A stretch of 64,000 nucleotides of DNA from Oscheius tipulae (taxonomy: Eukaryota > Nematoda > Chromadorea > Rhabditida > Rhabditidae): contig JASJZH010000004.1 of NCBI GenBank assembly GCA_037178975.1, positions 8,308,001-8,372,000 on the forward strand, written 5' to 3'. Position numbers and translations under genes: made by a program. Below are positions 10,919 through 21,851 of the stretch, in pieces (positions within the stretch are counted from its first letter, which is position 1; the number at the start of each line of letters is the position of its first letter). The notes beneath the pieces were generated by a model. That model saw only the letters and a list, made by a program, of their open reading frames with translations. It searched no databases and was not told where the DNA came from.

Positions 10919-11877
10919 ATGACTAGTACTGTTGCGACTATTGCTGTGACCCTTAGCGGTCTCGCCCTGCTCCCGATCCTTTTCGGTGGTCTCTATGTCT
11001 TCAACGAGATCAACAGCTTCTATGACGAGGCTCTTGGAGAACTCAGCCAGTTCCGCAGCCATGCCGATGATGCCTGGATGGTTATGGTCACCAAGAACGC
11101 AAACCGTGTGAGCAGCTTCAGCCAGCTCGTCGGCAGAAACAAGAGATCCGGTGGCAGCTGCAACTGTGGACCTCAGCCCAGCAACTGCCCTGCCGGACCC
11201 CCGGGACCTCCTGGAGCCGCCGGAGACAAGGGAGAGGACGGAGCCCCTGGACAGCCCGGAAATGACGGAGAGGCCGGCACTCCCTCTGCCCAGAACCCCT
11301 ACGCCCAGCAAGACTGCATCAAATGCGAGGCCGGACCCCCTGGACCCTCTGGACCGGACGGACCTGCTGGACCTGCTGGACCCGACGGACAACCCGGACA
11401 GGCTGGACCTGCTGGAAACCCTGGACAACAGGGACCTGCCGGACCTGCTGGAGATGCTGGAGCCCCTGGACAGCCTGGACAAGCTGGACAGCCCGGACAG
11501 AAGGGACAGGATGGCAAAAAAGGTAAGGGAGCTCCCGGACCCGCCGGTCCCGCTGGACCTGCTGGACCTGCTGGAAACAACGGACAGGCTGGACAGCCCG
11601 GAGCCGATGGGCAGCCTGGACAACAGGGACCTGCTGGACCCGCTGGAAACCCCGGATCTGCAGGAAGCGACGGACAGCCCGGACCTGCTGGTGGCCCTGG
11701 AGCGTGAGTTTTCCCATAAGAATTTGTCTTACGAGTGTTTTCAGTCCTGGAGCCGATGCCGCCTACTGCCCGTGCCCTCCACGTTCTGCTGCCATCCCTG
11801 TCGAAGCTGCTCCTCCCGCTTCTTCTGGCTACCGCCGTCGCGTCGTCAAGCGCGTCCGCAAGGTCGTCAAGGCTTAG
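10919..11877 (+). CDS. Cuticle collagen
   Basis: This is a nematode cuticle collagen. The start is taken at 10919 because the ATG directly follows a GGTTCAG acceptor, a likely spliced-leader site. The in-frame GTG at 10910 lies upstream of that acceptor. The N-terminus has a hydrophobic segment (VATIAVTLSGLALLPILFGG), then the box SSFSQLVGRNKR with its basic cleavage site, then CNCGPQPSNC. Gly-X-Y blocks follow with a central CIKC and a short KKGKGAPG interruption. A 41-bp intron (11704-11744) interrupts the end of the repeat. The final exon gives [14 protein letters not shown] and a basic tail (YRRRVVKRVRKVVKA). The N- and C-terminal boxes resemble those of the minus-strand collagen at 4.2-5.3 kb, so the two are probably related subfamily members, but the tails are entirely different. 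Confidence 0.95.
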
Positions 11878-12322
11878 ATTGGTGTACAAATGAGAAAATG
11901 AAACTTTTCATTCTACTCACTATTTTCTTTTTTTTTGTCTTTGTTCGAAGACGCACTAGGTAAAGTAGGCCTGGGTTCTAGAAGATAGCGTCTGAGGGAT
12001 GCCCTGCCAAACACTGAGAATGCAATGCAATGAAGTACTATAAATTCTAGTCTGTACTGTCTTTTTATTGGGGCTTAATTAAGTTAGTGTCGATACTAAT
12101 GCTATCAGTGCTGTCCCTTCAATGTAATCATCTTCGATTGAGGTAAAGTCTGACGATTGACCAAAGCAGAACTGCGAAGCAACTGAAAGCTTGAAGCGAC
12201 TGGGGAAACGCATTATCACAAACTTACCAAAGATGTGGTGTTTGTGGGATCGATCCATCTGTTCTGATTAAAATGTTCTGTTCTTGGTTTCAGATTAAAA
12301 TTTTTATTTAGACACCAGTCAT
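11878..12322. other. Intergenic, convergent 3' ends
   Basis: This stretch separates the collagen 3' end from the 3' end of the minus-strand sulfurtransferase. I see no gene in it. Confidence 0.5.
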
Positions 12323-14413
12323 TTATTTGCTGTTGATGAAACGTGAAGCTCGTTGTGTGAGTTCTTCATAGCTGCCCTAAACGATCGTTATGTCCTAATC
12401 CAATCACAATTAGCTTACGTTGTACACTTTGCCTTCAAGGCCTGCTTGTTCGAGTGCCAGATTGACCAAGGACGCCTGTATGGCTCGATTACATGTGAGA
12501 TAAGTCGTTTTGGATTTGTCGAAGCCAACTGACTTGAGGGCTAAACATTGAAGTTTGGACAGGGAGTGACAATCACGTACCCTCCAAAATCTCATTCTTG
12601 GACTTTAGCCCCGAAGGTCCTGTCACAGCTACAAAGGGAACATTCTTCGATCCTTTGATATGCGATCCGGTGGCGTCTAAAGTAGAGGGATTAGCCATGC
12701 AAACAAAAAAATTACGTTTGGCGGGATATCCTAAGGGCTGTTTTCCAGTGAATTGGTCTGCAACACGGGTATCCAAAAAGTTGACTGAGTCTAGTCCGTC
12801 AAGAAGAGGCTTTCCGTTTTCATCTGATGTTAACTGATCAAAATCAACCATTCTGCTAGTGTCCAACGGACCGGGGGCGATCCAAGTGCCTTTCTTGAAT
12901 TTTTTCGGTGTTGAAACTGGTAAAAGTGTTACCCTTTGCTCCACAGGATTCGAATCTGTGGGCCGCCCAGCTTTCTTCCATTCGTCAAGCCCACCATTGA
13001 GAACGCTGACAGCCTCGTGGCCGTACGCCTAGAATCAAATATTGAGGGTGTAGTAGTAGGATGGAACACATAAAATACCTAGCAGGGAATGCTATTAGCG
13101 TTAGCTAGCGTGTTCATTAACCTTGTCCGTCCTCAGAGCAAAAACTAATGAGAGTCCTTTAGGTTCCCAGCTAATGTGTTCATTTATAGCTATCTGAGCC
13201 AGTTTTTTGGACCCAACTTTCCAGTTTATCAATTTCACTCACCCTCAATGTCCACCAAACTCTAGCCGCGAACAGCATTCCAGCTGCTGGCCCTCTTCCA
13301 TAGATAACCAGATGATCGCTATTGTGCAGACCCAATAGTTGCATATACTTTTCAAACAATTTTGGAGGGTACAATCCAAACCGGGCATATCTGAAGATCA
13401 GTCATCAACCGATTTTTGGCCTAGACAAACTTTCCCGGAAAACTACCAACATTCAGGTCAAAGTGCACAGCTCCGGGAATATGACTGGCCATGTAATCAT
13501 AGTCAATCTGAAAGGCTATCTGGTTATTGGTCTTTTGGAATTATAGAATACGTGCGAATACTTTCTGACGGTTTAGTACAAATTGAAGCGACGACATTCC
13601 CACAAAACAACGTGAAAATATAAAGAGATCAGAGACAGAGATCTCTGCTTGAGGAGCTCTGTCCACGTTTTTCCTCCTAATTTCTTCTTATTGTTTCGAT
13701 TTATTCTATTAAACGCGAGCCGTGTCTGTCTGTTTGTTTGAAGCCTCGGTACGAGTGACGTCAACAGCTTGGGCACGTTGCCGATTCCAAGATATGCCTA
13801 GATATTACGGATGCGACCCGCTCGAGCGTTAACACAGAAAGTTTCCGTACTTGTAAAACATGATTGCGGTCTAGTAGCAGTAGAACTTAAATTGAACGTT
13901 AAATTTAAAAACGTGCGCTCTATTTTGCTGCTAGGCCTTTTTTTCTTAGTTGGAGTATTTGCGTATCTTGTAAACATGTTCGACATAACAAGTTACAGCC
14001 AAGTTTTGCACGAACTTGCGCATCCACAGTTATAGATTTAATTTGAAACAAAATTAAACGACGTCCTCTTTGTAACAAAAGGATCATGGAAAATGATGCA
14101 AACGAATGCCAACGTTACTTACTCGTTCCTTCATCAACTTTTCGAACTGTCCGTAGTTTGTAGCAAGAAACATTTCGTGATTTTCCTTGGGTTTCATGAC
14201 AAAACTTGCATCCAGGATTTTTACTCCATCCTAAACCAGCTCTGTTTCGAGATAAAATAAATCTAACCTGATGTTTGAAGAGCCAGTCATGCTCGATAAC
14301 GGCAGGCACATGGAACTTAAAGATAATGCATTTGAAAAAAGCAGAACTTTACAAACATTACGTGAAAAAATACTTTTTCCAATAGGAGTTAGTCGCGTGG
14401 CTAGCAATCGCAT
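12323..14413 (-). CDS. Mercaptopyruvate/thiosulfate sulfurtransferase (double rhodanese), probably mitochondrial
   Basis: Two-rhodanese-domain enzymes transfer sulfane sulfur from 3-mercaptopyruvate or thiosulfate through an active-site cysteine in the second domain. The N-terminus MRLLATRLTPIGKSIFSRN is basic, Ser/Thr-containing and lacks acidic residues, like a mitochondrial presequence. Domain 1 reads GVKILDASFVMKP, YDYMASHIPGAVHFDL, HLVIYGRGPAAGMLFAARVWW and VLNGGLDEWKKAGRP. Domain 2 reads LDTRVADQFTG, GSHIKGSKNVPF and the active-site loop TYLTCNRAIQASL with its Cys, then KVYNGSYEEL. Seven exons can be joined in frame with short introns. The start lies 2 bases after a TTTTTTCAG acceptor, so it is probably trans-spliced. 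The first intron uses a GTTTGT donor. It lies downstream of the ChaB-like gene on the same strand, with a 520-bp gap. Confidence 0.88.
13715..13760. repeat. Dispersed repeat fragment in sulfurtransferase intron
   Basis: 'gtgtctgtctgtttgtttgaagcctcgg' reads, in reverse complement, as the CAAACAGACAGACAC block shared by the hairpin-bearing repeat copies. Confidence 0.4.
13845..13935 (+). repeat. Second dispersed repeat family, copy 1
   Basis: Translation in one frame gives VKHDCGLVAVELKLNVKFKNVRSI. A related string, VQYDSCGVALSFKFTVKLKN, is encoded on the minus strand at about 21640-21710. The two are similar at DNA level too. Neither has a coding context, so I treat them as copies of a repeat. 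Confidence 0.4.
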
Positions 14414-14932
14414 TGCTGAAAAAATATAAAGAAGATTTGTTGTTTTGAGGAAGAGGGTGGCTGCAGCCAGCGGCCGAGAGAACAAACAGTCAACACGCGG
14501 CCGGGCAGCGGGGTTCACATGTGCTGCGAACGTGATTTTTTGAAAAATCGAAGGGTCAGACGGCAGCTTGATAGTTTCTTTTTGTGGTTGGGAGAAACCT
14601 GTTTGAACTCTTGATCTTACGAGAGCATGGAGATGATCAATTATTTATGAAAAACGTTTAATTACGCACACACAACATAGAAGATACAGAGCATAGGTTA
14701 AAGCTAAAACAACATTCCTGCAAAGCCTTTACTCTGCTCTTCATTCGTCAAAGTTAACCTTAACTTTGGAGAAGAAACGCTAGCTATCTTCTCAAGTAAT
14801 CAATATCAGTTTGCCATTATAAAAATCATGTACGAGCTTTTTGCTCAAGGCTAAATAACTAATTGTTATAGATAAATACAAACGAAGTTCATCCAGTTAT
14901 TATCCGTATGTACACGTTAATATACCAACAAT

Positions 14933-15204
14933 TTACAAAGCATGCCACTTTTCGTCTTGTCCCTTTGCGTATTTGTGCTTGACGGCGGCCCAGGCTACTT
15001 TGAAAGCGACTTCTTCTTGAGACTGATCACTGTCACGGCGTTCCTTCGGGTCCTCGTACTCTTCCCAGGCGTTGTTAAACTAAGAATACGAAATTCCAAC
15101 CTAATAAGAAAGACACTTACAGCTGCAAGGAAGATTTCCTGAGCATGCTTCGGTAGAACGTTGCGAACGCTGTTAGGCAAGTCCGTGTTGCTCCTGTAGG
15201 GCAT
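14933..15204 (-). CDS. ChaB family protein, intron-containing
   Basis: The spliced product is 76 residues, the length of bacterial ChaB (annotated in E. coli as a regulator of cation transport; its real role is unclear). Exon 1 (15204-15121) encodes MPYRSNTDLPNSVRNVLPKH followed by AQEIFLAA. A 41-bp GT...TTAG intron (15120-15080) follows, then exon 2 (15079-14933) encoding FNNAWEEYEDPKERR, EEVAFKVAWAAVKHKYAKG and a terminal KWHAL. The MPY start, VLP-HAQ-I, FN-AW--Y, KVAWAAVKH-YAKG and KWH blocks are the ChaB signature along the full length. The ATG lies one base after a TTACAG acceptor. Neighbours on both sides are nematode genes with nematode introns. I infer horizontal acquisition; ChaB-like genes also occur in some insect DNA viruses, so the donor is open. 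Confidence 0.92.
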
Positions 15205-16491
15205 TCTGTAATCCGAATTCTAATTGAAAACTTTAAATATAAACGTGAGGAAAATAGAAAATGAGCGTGTTTAGTCAAATTCTGCCGACACTGTTTCGAA
15301 AGTAAAGAGACATGTGGGGAGGGACTAAAGGTTTGAGAGAGAGGAGATGTTTACGTGATTGGGGGGGGGGAGGGGAAGAGAAAATGCATACGCGGCTGGA
15401 CAAAACAAAGGATCTTGGAAGAGTTATCTTGACAGACTGTACAGTTATGATGGCGATTGTCGAATCCAAGTTCCACAGTATTTCTAGTATGCCTGAGAAC
15501 GACAACAAAGATTTCAACGCAATTCTTGTATTTTATTTGCTGACTTAGTTATTTGTCCTTATGTCACCTTCTAAGTTCCTCATTAATTGAGTACTTTCAG
15601 TCACTTTTTATTCCGTTCAAAAACTAGTTATCACACATATCGTATGAATTAAAAGAGCATTTTTATATGTACAGAAAAGTATGTTTATTGTTCAAGTAGA
15701 GTTTGAATGATAAACTTAATTTTTCCGAGCGTTTAACCTATTGTGACCATGCTGTAGTTCAGATATTCTCAGCATTGTTCAACACAAGTATTTCCTGTAT
15801 TAACGTGTTTTAATTTCCGCAACCTGCTGTTTATATTGTCATAAATACGAAGTTTTAACTATACATCTGCTCCGTATGTCAATAACTGAAAGTTCCGTGT
15901 ATCGGTGGCATTTCGAGGTTCGACGATTCCGTATATATAAAACAGCATGGTGGAATCAGTTTGAACTGCGCGAGACGCTGGTCTTCAATCTGAGATGATT
16001 CTTCGAATACGTATAATCTGCTCTATAGTTTCTCACATTACGCGTTTGTTCTCTGAATATACCCTCTATGTTCTTGTGATCCTATGATATGGCTGGAAAA
16101 TAGCAGCGAGGGAAAGTGACCTTACTCGTGTACTTAAGATAAAGAAAGCAAGTACAGGAGTAGTTTTCGACTGTTATAATTTTTAGTTTTTGAACATTAC
16201 GGTAACTCTTGAATATACGTCTATTAGGTTTTCCGTCCGTTAATGTATTCTTCGTCAGCATCACTCGTGATCAGGCTCTAAGCCCTGTAATCGTAAATCC
16301 CATAGAACAATACACTTTTCTGTTTCTTGTACGCTTGTTCAATGTTTTCATTCCGTCATTCCTCCTATGTTACTCCCCTTTGCCCCAGTTCTGCATGTGT
16401 ATTTTCATTTCCCACCCCTTCGGGATTACATTACTCAAACGTGGAAAAAACAAATGATCTGTCACATTTCATCAACATGCATCTTCCAGAG
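15205..16491. other. Intergenic region with a G10 run
   Basis: I see no gene in this stretch. It contains a poly-G tract, G10-A-G4, at 15361-15375. Otherwise it is AT-rich and probably includes the divergent promoters of the ChaB-like gene and the Str-type receptor. Confidence 0.5.
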
Positions 16492-18196
16492 ATGGTGGTC
16501 GATCTCAAAGTCTTCTACTTGATCCAAGGGGTCAACACCCTCTTGGCCATCGGATTCAACCTCTTCTTGATCTTCCTGGCTACCGTTATCGTTCGGACAC
16601 GACTGAGTTCTTATTCGATGATTGTCATTGTCTACGCACTGTTTGAAGCTCTCTATGCGATCGTTACCTTTGTCGGAATGCCGGTAAATTTGAAAAGCAC
16701 CGTAACCTAAAGTTTACAGGTTCACTTTGTCTCCAAAGGGACTTGGGTGGTTTTCAACAACCTCGGTCTACTGGCCGGTACAGACTTCTCCTTTCTTGGA
16801 CCTTCTCTTTTTTGTATCTTCTACCAAATCTGGATCATACTTATCGTTTCTCACTTTGTCTGTCGGTACATTGTCGTCTGCAAGTAGGAAACATTTGTGG
16901 CAATTACAATAATCCCATTCTTAGACCGAATTTGTCCTCGAGGGTGAAGACAAGCAATGGACTCAAGCAACTAATCTTCTTCTTCTATCTCTTTATGACG
17001 TTTTTCGCACTGACCTGCGGAATGATCCTCTGCACCCGCCAGAAGATATCAGAGGTTCGATGAGGTTCTAAATGGAAACAATGAAGCTGTTTCAGACAGA
17101 ATACAATTCGGTGGTCAATGACTATAAAATACCACAACACGAAGGCGGCCATGCTTTCGGGTACATCTTGTTGAGACCTAAGGTATGACTTTTGCTGGAT
17201 GCAAGCTACTATATGTTAGACATCACGAGCTAAAGATTGAAGGAAATAGCATGGAAAAGTTATCATGCAAAATAAAATTCTGGCTGTAACATCATAGAGC
17301 TTCAGGATGCTTTGCTTAGTCACATATCAAAAAACCAACTAGAAGTGATCCTAGTCAATTAGGGATATGATTAGGTTTAACTGACAAAAAAAGAAGGCTT
17401 CACAAGAAATTAAAAGTAATCTTTGTGTGAATGTTTTTGACCAAAGGAGGACCGTATCGTCACGGCTAGGAAAAGTCAGATCTTGCAATAGATCCAAATA
17501 GACGAAAATTGTCTTTCAACATTGTGAAAACCGACTGGCTATTTGTAAAGCCGCTATTTGCCAAAATAGACGTTCTAGACAGCATTTTCAGGACATCGAT
17601 GGCTCAATCTCTCTTATCGGCCTCACCACCATTCTCAATCACTACGCTCTTGTCTCGACCTCTTTCCTCATCATCTCTTTCTGTACCTTCTTTGTCTGGC
17701 GTGAAGTACGAAAACTGAAGAAGGTCGGCTCAATGCGTCGAAAGAAGGAGGCGGCTACACAAAGCCGGATTCTGTTATCGTTACTTATCCAGGTACCATA
17801 ACTGTTGTTTTAGTCAACCAAAGGCTTTCAGACAGCCGTGCCATTTATCTTCTGTCACATTCCGTCTATGATATTTCTGTCCATCCCCTTTCTTCAGTCA
17901 GATTTCTCATTTGGGCAAAACTCTTTGATCTTCACCTGGACTACGACCGCTGTGAAGTTCATAGATCCACTGATTGTCATGGCTCTTGTGCCGGATTACC
18001 GACGAGCCTTTTGCAAAGTCTTTGGCCGTAAGTTTGTCAGGATTAGTATTATGACACGGTTCTATTTACAGTAAAGAAGATTCAAGAGTCGGTGTCGTCG
18101 ATTCTCCCAGCCTCAAGTTACCACAGCTCCAACAATGGCCGGACAGCGCCAACTTCTCAGAACACGGAGCCAGCTTCGAACTATGTGAATCAATGA
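16492..18196 (+). CDS. Serpentine chemoreceptor, Str superfamily-like 7TM
   Basis: This is a seven-transmembrane receptor of the nematode chemosensory type, probably on sensory cilia. Exon 1 gives TM1-2 (FYLIQGVNTLLAIGFNLFLI, MIVIVYALFEALYAIVTFVG). Exon 2 has TM3 (FLGPSLFCIFYQIWIILIVSH) ending CRYIVVCK. Next come a TM4 exon (QLIFFFYLFMTFFALTCGMI), a loop exon, a TM5 exon (ALVSTSFLIISFCTFFVWRE), a TM6-7 exon (AVPFIFCHIPSMIFLSIP, TTTAVKFIDPLIVMALVPDYR) and a Ser/Asn-rich tail. The DPLIVMALVPDYRRAF end of TM7 is the hallmark of the Str superfamily. The start follows a CTTCCAG acceptor by two bases. It is tail-to-tail with a paralogue at 18436-20976 that shares the intron position after GMP/GLP. 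The exact class (str, srd, srh) is not assigned. Confidence 0.85.
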
Positions 18197-18435
18197 TCGT
18201 CCAGTTCAGTTATATACATAAAGTTATGTTGATAAAATTTTTCGTTGAAGGCAAGAAAAGGTTTTAGGCTGGTGATTTCTAAGGATTAACTGAGGGATTT
18301 TGCATCACGATAGAACTTTACAAAAATCTATTTATGTACAGGTACAAACTACTGACAGGCATAAATATATGTTCTTTATCACTTCATTCCTCTAGTTAAG
18401 AATAGCTTTTTAAATTGCTGGTCAACCATTCGACT

Positions 18436-20976
18436 CTAATTATTGGTGACCTCGCTATGAACTTCTGTATTCTCGTGGTTAAAATTGCGTTCTGGCTTGA
18501 CCACTGACGATTCGGGAGAGTTCAAATCAAAGCTTGCATGGGTCTCCTGGGTGAAGTCGACGTCAGCCTGTGCTGCAGAAGGAATACCAGAGAGCGGGTC
18601 TTTGCAGCAGAGCTCTGAAATACAGTTTTTAGACGACATCTGTGTCGGTTGTGTTACGTGTCTATTTTCAATTTGGCCACTATTGAGAAGCATACATCTT
18701 TTCTTCAAATCTCCAACTCGATTCGATGTTTGAACCACTCAATCAAAATAGTTCAGACTCACTTCGTCCAATGATCCTGACCCCTCTCCTGTAGTCCTTA
18801 ATGAAGTACATCAGTACGATAGGATCCAAGATTTTGTTGACAGTGGTAGCACATGTGAACAGTGGTGCAAATGGTCCAAAGGAGAAGTTTTTGACGATGG
18901 GGAAACTGAGACAGATGACTGCCGGAAGATGACAGAATATGATCGGGACGACGGTCTTAAAAATACAACACATTACGTATATTCCCCGAAGAGAGTTCGG
19001 AAATAGTTTGTTTGTTTTCAAGAGGACAGACCACACCAATTAAACGAACTTCTTAGGCTGTCCGGCCTGCTGCGACCGATTGTTTATCGAAACAGGGAGA
19101 TGGTCTAGGTAAGACCACCTTTATAGGTCCTATGACCTTGTTTTCCAAAAACAATGACGTGACTTTTCGCCTCTAGAAGATGGCAAATATTTCGAGTATA
19201 AAAGAATCCTGGTTGCTCAGAAGGAAAGCAAAAATGTCTCGTCATTTTGCCTTCCTTGTTCTTCTTGCTCTCTGTACCCTGGCTCTGGCCACAGATGAGG
19301 TAAAACAGTCTTCATTGGATTCCAACCGAGGTCAACAGATGGAAATTGAGCCACAAGAAGCGTAAGCTCTATTTCTGTTGCCCAAAGAGATACAGCTTTT
19401 AGTGACGTGGAGCATGGAGACCGACAGAAACGCTGGGGAGGTTGGGGCCCTTGGGGCTGGAGAAGACGCATGTGGAGAAGAATGATGTATGGAGGACCAT
19501 GGGGAATGGGACCTATGGGCATGGGCTTTGGATATCCTATGGGTAAGTACAGTTTTCAAAAAAGTAAGGCGTATTTCAACATTTGAAGTACGTTTTATGG
19601 GCACCACCCAACTGACGTTTTGTTAAACCAGTTACACTAAATTAGTTTATAAATACTTCACTGTTTCTGCTACTGAACTTTCCAGTCAGAAATCTTCCCT
19701 CTTATTTGTCTCTATTTCAGGCTTCTACGGTCGTTAAATCTCACTTCAACATCTTCTATAGCTGCATCGTCAACTCCTGCCTGTTCACATCAACATCCCT
19801 TTCATGTACCTAATTTGTCCTTCATACAAAAAAGTTAATAAATACCTTCTTTGAATTGATTAGTTAACTACCTGAACTGCCAGGGAGACAAACATCTGTC
19901 TCTGGAGCTTAACTTCGACGATTTTTGTCTGGTCATTCTGGAGATGTTGAATCTTCCGCCAAATTCGGTGGCTACAGAATCCGATGACCAGGAGGGCGAT
20001 GAGAATGAGCACGTAATGGTTAAGAGTGGCTATGATCCCAGCCACAAATGGCTCGCCGTCCACTGTCTGGAAATTGAACATTATCATCGTTTTGGCCTAA
20101 AAGCTACCATCAGTCGAGCCATGATTTCGCCAAAGTCTCTGTCCAGATCGGTAATGTTGAACTCGGCAGCTAATATCTCACGCTGCTTCGGGTAGATTCT
20201 CATTTGGGCGCACAGCCACCCCCCACAGAAACAGCAGTAACCCAGAGAAATAATAAAAACTGTGGTCAACACGAAGCGAAGCATTTTACTGTACTGAATA
20301 GTTAGAGCAAGTTTGGGTCTGAACGTGTCGTTTCACAGGTCGTGATTTTCACCTGCACACAACTACGTAACGGTAGAGGAACATGACGCAGACAATAACT
20401 ACCCAGCAAAGGTAAAGAGAACAATACAGGACGGGTCCAATACGTGGCATTGAAGTAGAAGCGAAAAAGCCTTCGTAGGTAAAGATCATCCATGCCTGAT
20501 CGGCGATCAGGTGCAGCTAAAGAATGAGTTAAAAACAATGAACGAAATGTCCCTATTCATCTAAATAACCAGAGAGGCTGAGCCTGGATGGAACTTAGTA
20601 TCAGAAGTACTATGTTTGTTTGCAGTAGTTAACCTACGTTTCAAGCCCCGGTCCAACAAACGTTCTCTAAAAAACTGAATGAAAGAGCTGAACAACAGCC
20701 ACGTTAGCAGACCGAACATTCATGCTTGACTGAATCGTCTACAAAATTTCATACCCGTTGCGCGCATTTCTCTGGTAAACTTACAGGCAAACCAAGAAGG
20801 ACCACGACGGCAAATATGGATTCAAAGATGGAATACATGATCATGATGTACTTGTAGAAGCCGTATTTTTGCACACTATGGTTGACAATCACGTAGATCA
20901 AGAAGCTGTTCAATATTAGGGCCACAGAGGTGCCAATAAGTTGTGACACCATTAAAGCATTGAGAAAAGCAATCAT
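18436..20976 (-). CDS. Serpentine chemoreceptor, Str superfamily-like 7TM (host of a nested gene)
   Basis: This is a paralogue of the plus-strand receptor next door. The exons read in order: TM1-2 (LIGTSVALILNSFLIYVIV, YIMIMYSIFESIFAVVVLLG) at 20976-20785; TM3 (GPVLYCSLYLCWVVIVCVMF, then YRYVVVCR) near 20510-20340; TM4 (FVLTTVFIISLGYCCFCGGW) plus loop at about 20290-20100; TM5 (NHYVLILIALLVIGFCSHRI) near 20080-19870; TM6-7 (VVPIIFCHLPAVICLSFPIV, then KILDPIVLMYFIKDYRRG) at about 18953-18767; and a Ser/Asn-rich tail ending at 18436. The roughly 900-bp intron between the TM5 and TM6 exons ends in TTTTTAAG and contains a complete opposite-strand gene at 19234-19737. Confidence 0.85.
19194..19203 (+). 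promoter_or_regulatory. TATA box of the nested peptide gene
   Basis: GTATAAAAGA about 35 bp upstream of the start codon of the nested gene, followed by a GCTCAG acceptor at 19215-19220 that could take a spliced leader. Confidence 0.5.
19234..19737 (+). CDS. Small secreted Trp/Arg/Gly/Met-rich peptide precursor, nested in receptor intron
   Basis: Three exons (19234-19361, 19403-19542, 19721-19737) encode 94 residues. The start at 19234 is preferred over an upstream in-frame ATG at 19180 because it gives a clean signal peptide, MSRHFAFLVLLALCTLALA. An acidic/polar propeptide follows and ends in GDRQKR, a dibasic cleavage site. The predicted mature peptide starts WGGWGPWGWRRRMWRRMMYG and continues with GPWGMGPMGMG-type repeats to the C-terminus FYGR. 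A cationic, Trp-rich peptide after a dibasic site resembles the Gly/aromatic-rich NLP/caenacin antimicrobial peptides of nematodes in style, but I cannot show homology. AATAAA lies near 19838, inside the host intron. The gene is entirely inside the intron of the opposite-strand receptor gene. Confidence 0.8.
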
Positions 20977-21851
20977 GGTCTTTCCACTACAGTAGCCTTA
21001 GAAGTATGGCAAAGATCTTCGCTTTGGCTACTCTTATATAAACCAGGGCGTGTGCTCCCTCAAGAGCCGCCTAATGACTTGTTATGACGATTTCGGACAG
21101 TGAATAGCGGCCGTGTACTTGGATATATCTGACGACTGCATGTGTTTTCTGTGACGCAGATGACTGATACTCACGAGCACGAGACGTATTGGTTAACTGT
21201 ATATGGCTTCGATCAAAAAATGCGTCTGACTGAGACTATTTTAAGACCTGTTTGTTACTAAAGTTTAAAAGGGCAGTGCAGTTATGGTTGGACCGAAAAA
21301 GGCAAAAGATTGATTCTCAGAGAAGTTCGTTGCGGGACTCATTTGAAAAAAAGCGCATGGTTCACCCGTCCAACCATAACTTCAACTTCATAACTTCACA
21401 TAACTTTAATGCTTTCTGTAGAAGAACGATCAGTTAACCAAAATACATCAAGATTACGTCAGACAGCCACACGGAGGATCCTCTCCAAGACGTCCCATGT
21501 TTTGTTCCGATGTATAAAGCAGGGATGTTACTACTTTTGCTGTGGTAGCTAACTTGTTGGGGAATAATCGTCGATTCGGACTGCGTAGCGATGTCTTTAG
21601 GAGGACCGTGGTCATGGCGACTCGATTGTATGCGGAATATGTTTTTAAGCTTCACAGTAAATTTAAACGAAAGTGCTACCCCACAGCTATCGTATTGAAC
21701 AAACTCTAAACATTCGTCCCGCTGATTCACCAAACAGCTTCCTCTACTGTTCCACTTCCCTATCATGTTTGCCCGAACCCATTGTAGCTTTCTCTTATCG
21801 ACAAGACACACTCAGCAAAACCAACCGGCCACAGCCTCTGCTTCTCTAAAA
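20977..21851. other. Intergenic, with second-family repeat copy
   Basis: Apart from the receptor's upstream flank (20977-21100), this stretch holds a minus-strand open frame at 21434-21811 that overlaps the repeat copy at about 21600-21720. I find no domain in it. Confidence 0.4.
21600..21720 (-). repeat. Second dispersed repeat family, copy 2
   Basis: The minus strand encodes VQYDSCGVALSFKFTVKLKN, related to the string at 13845-13935 on the plus strand. The flanks do not match beyond about 90 bases. Confidence 0.4.

Noticed and set aside
10742-11963. Several 130-293 codon frames on both strands over the second collagen
   Set aside because: Same periodicity effect; they lack starts, domains and splice structure.
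12940-12975. GGATTCGAATCT-like string, considered as a tRNA T-loop
   Set aside because: No acceptor stem, D-arm or anticodon arm around it; it lies within the sulfurtransferase coding exon.
14933-15204. Bacterial contamination as the source of the ChaB-like sequence
   Set aside because: The gene has a short nematode-type intron and lies between nematode genes within one contiguous sequence.
21434-21811. 125-codon minus-strand frame
   Set aside because: It overlaps a copy of a dispersed repeat also found at 13.9 kb, and there is no domain.
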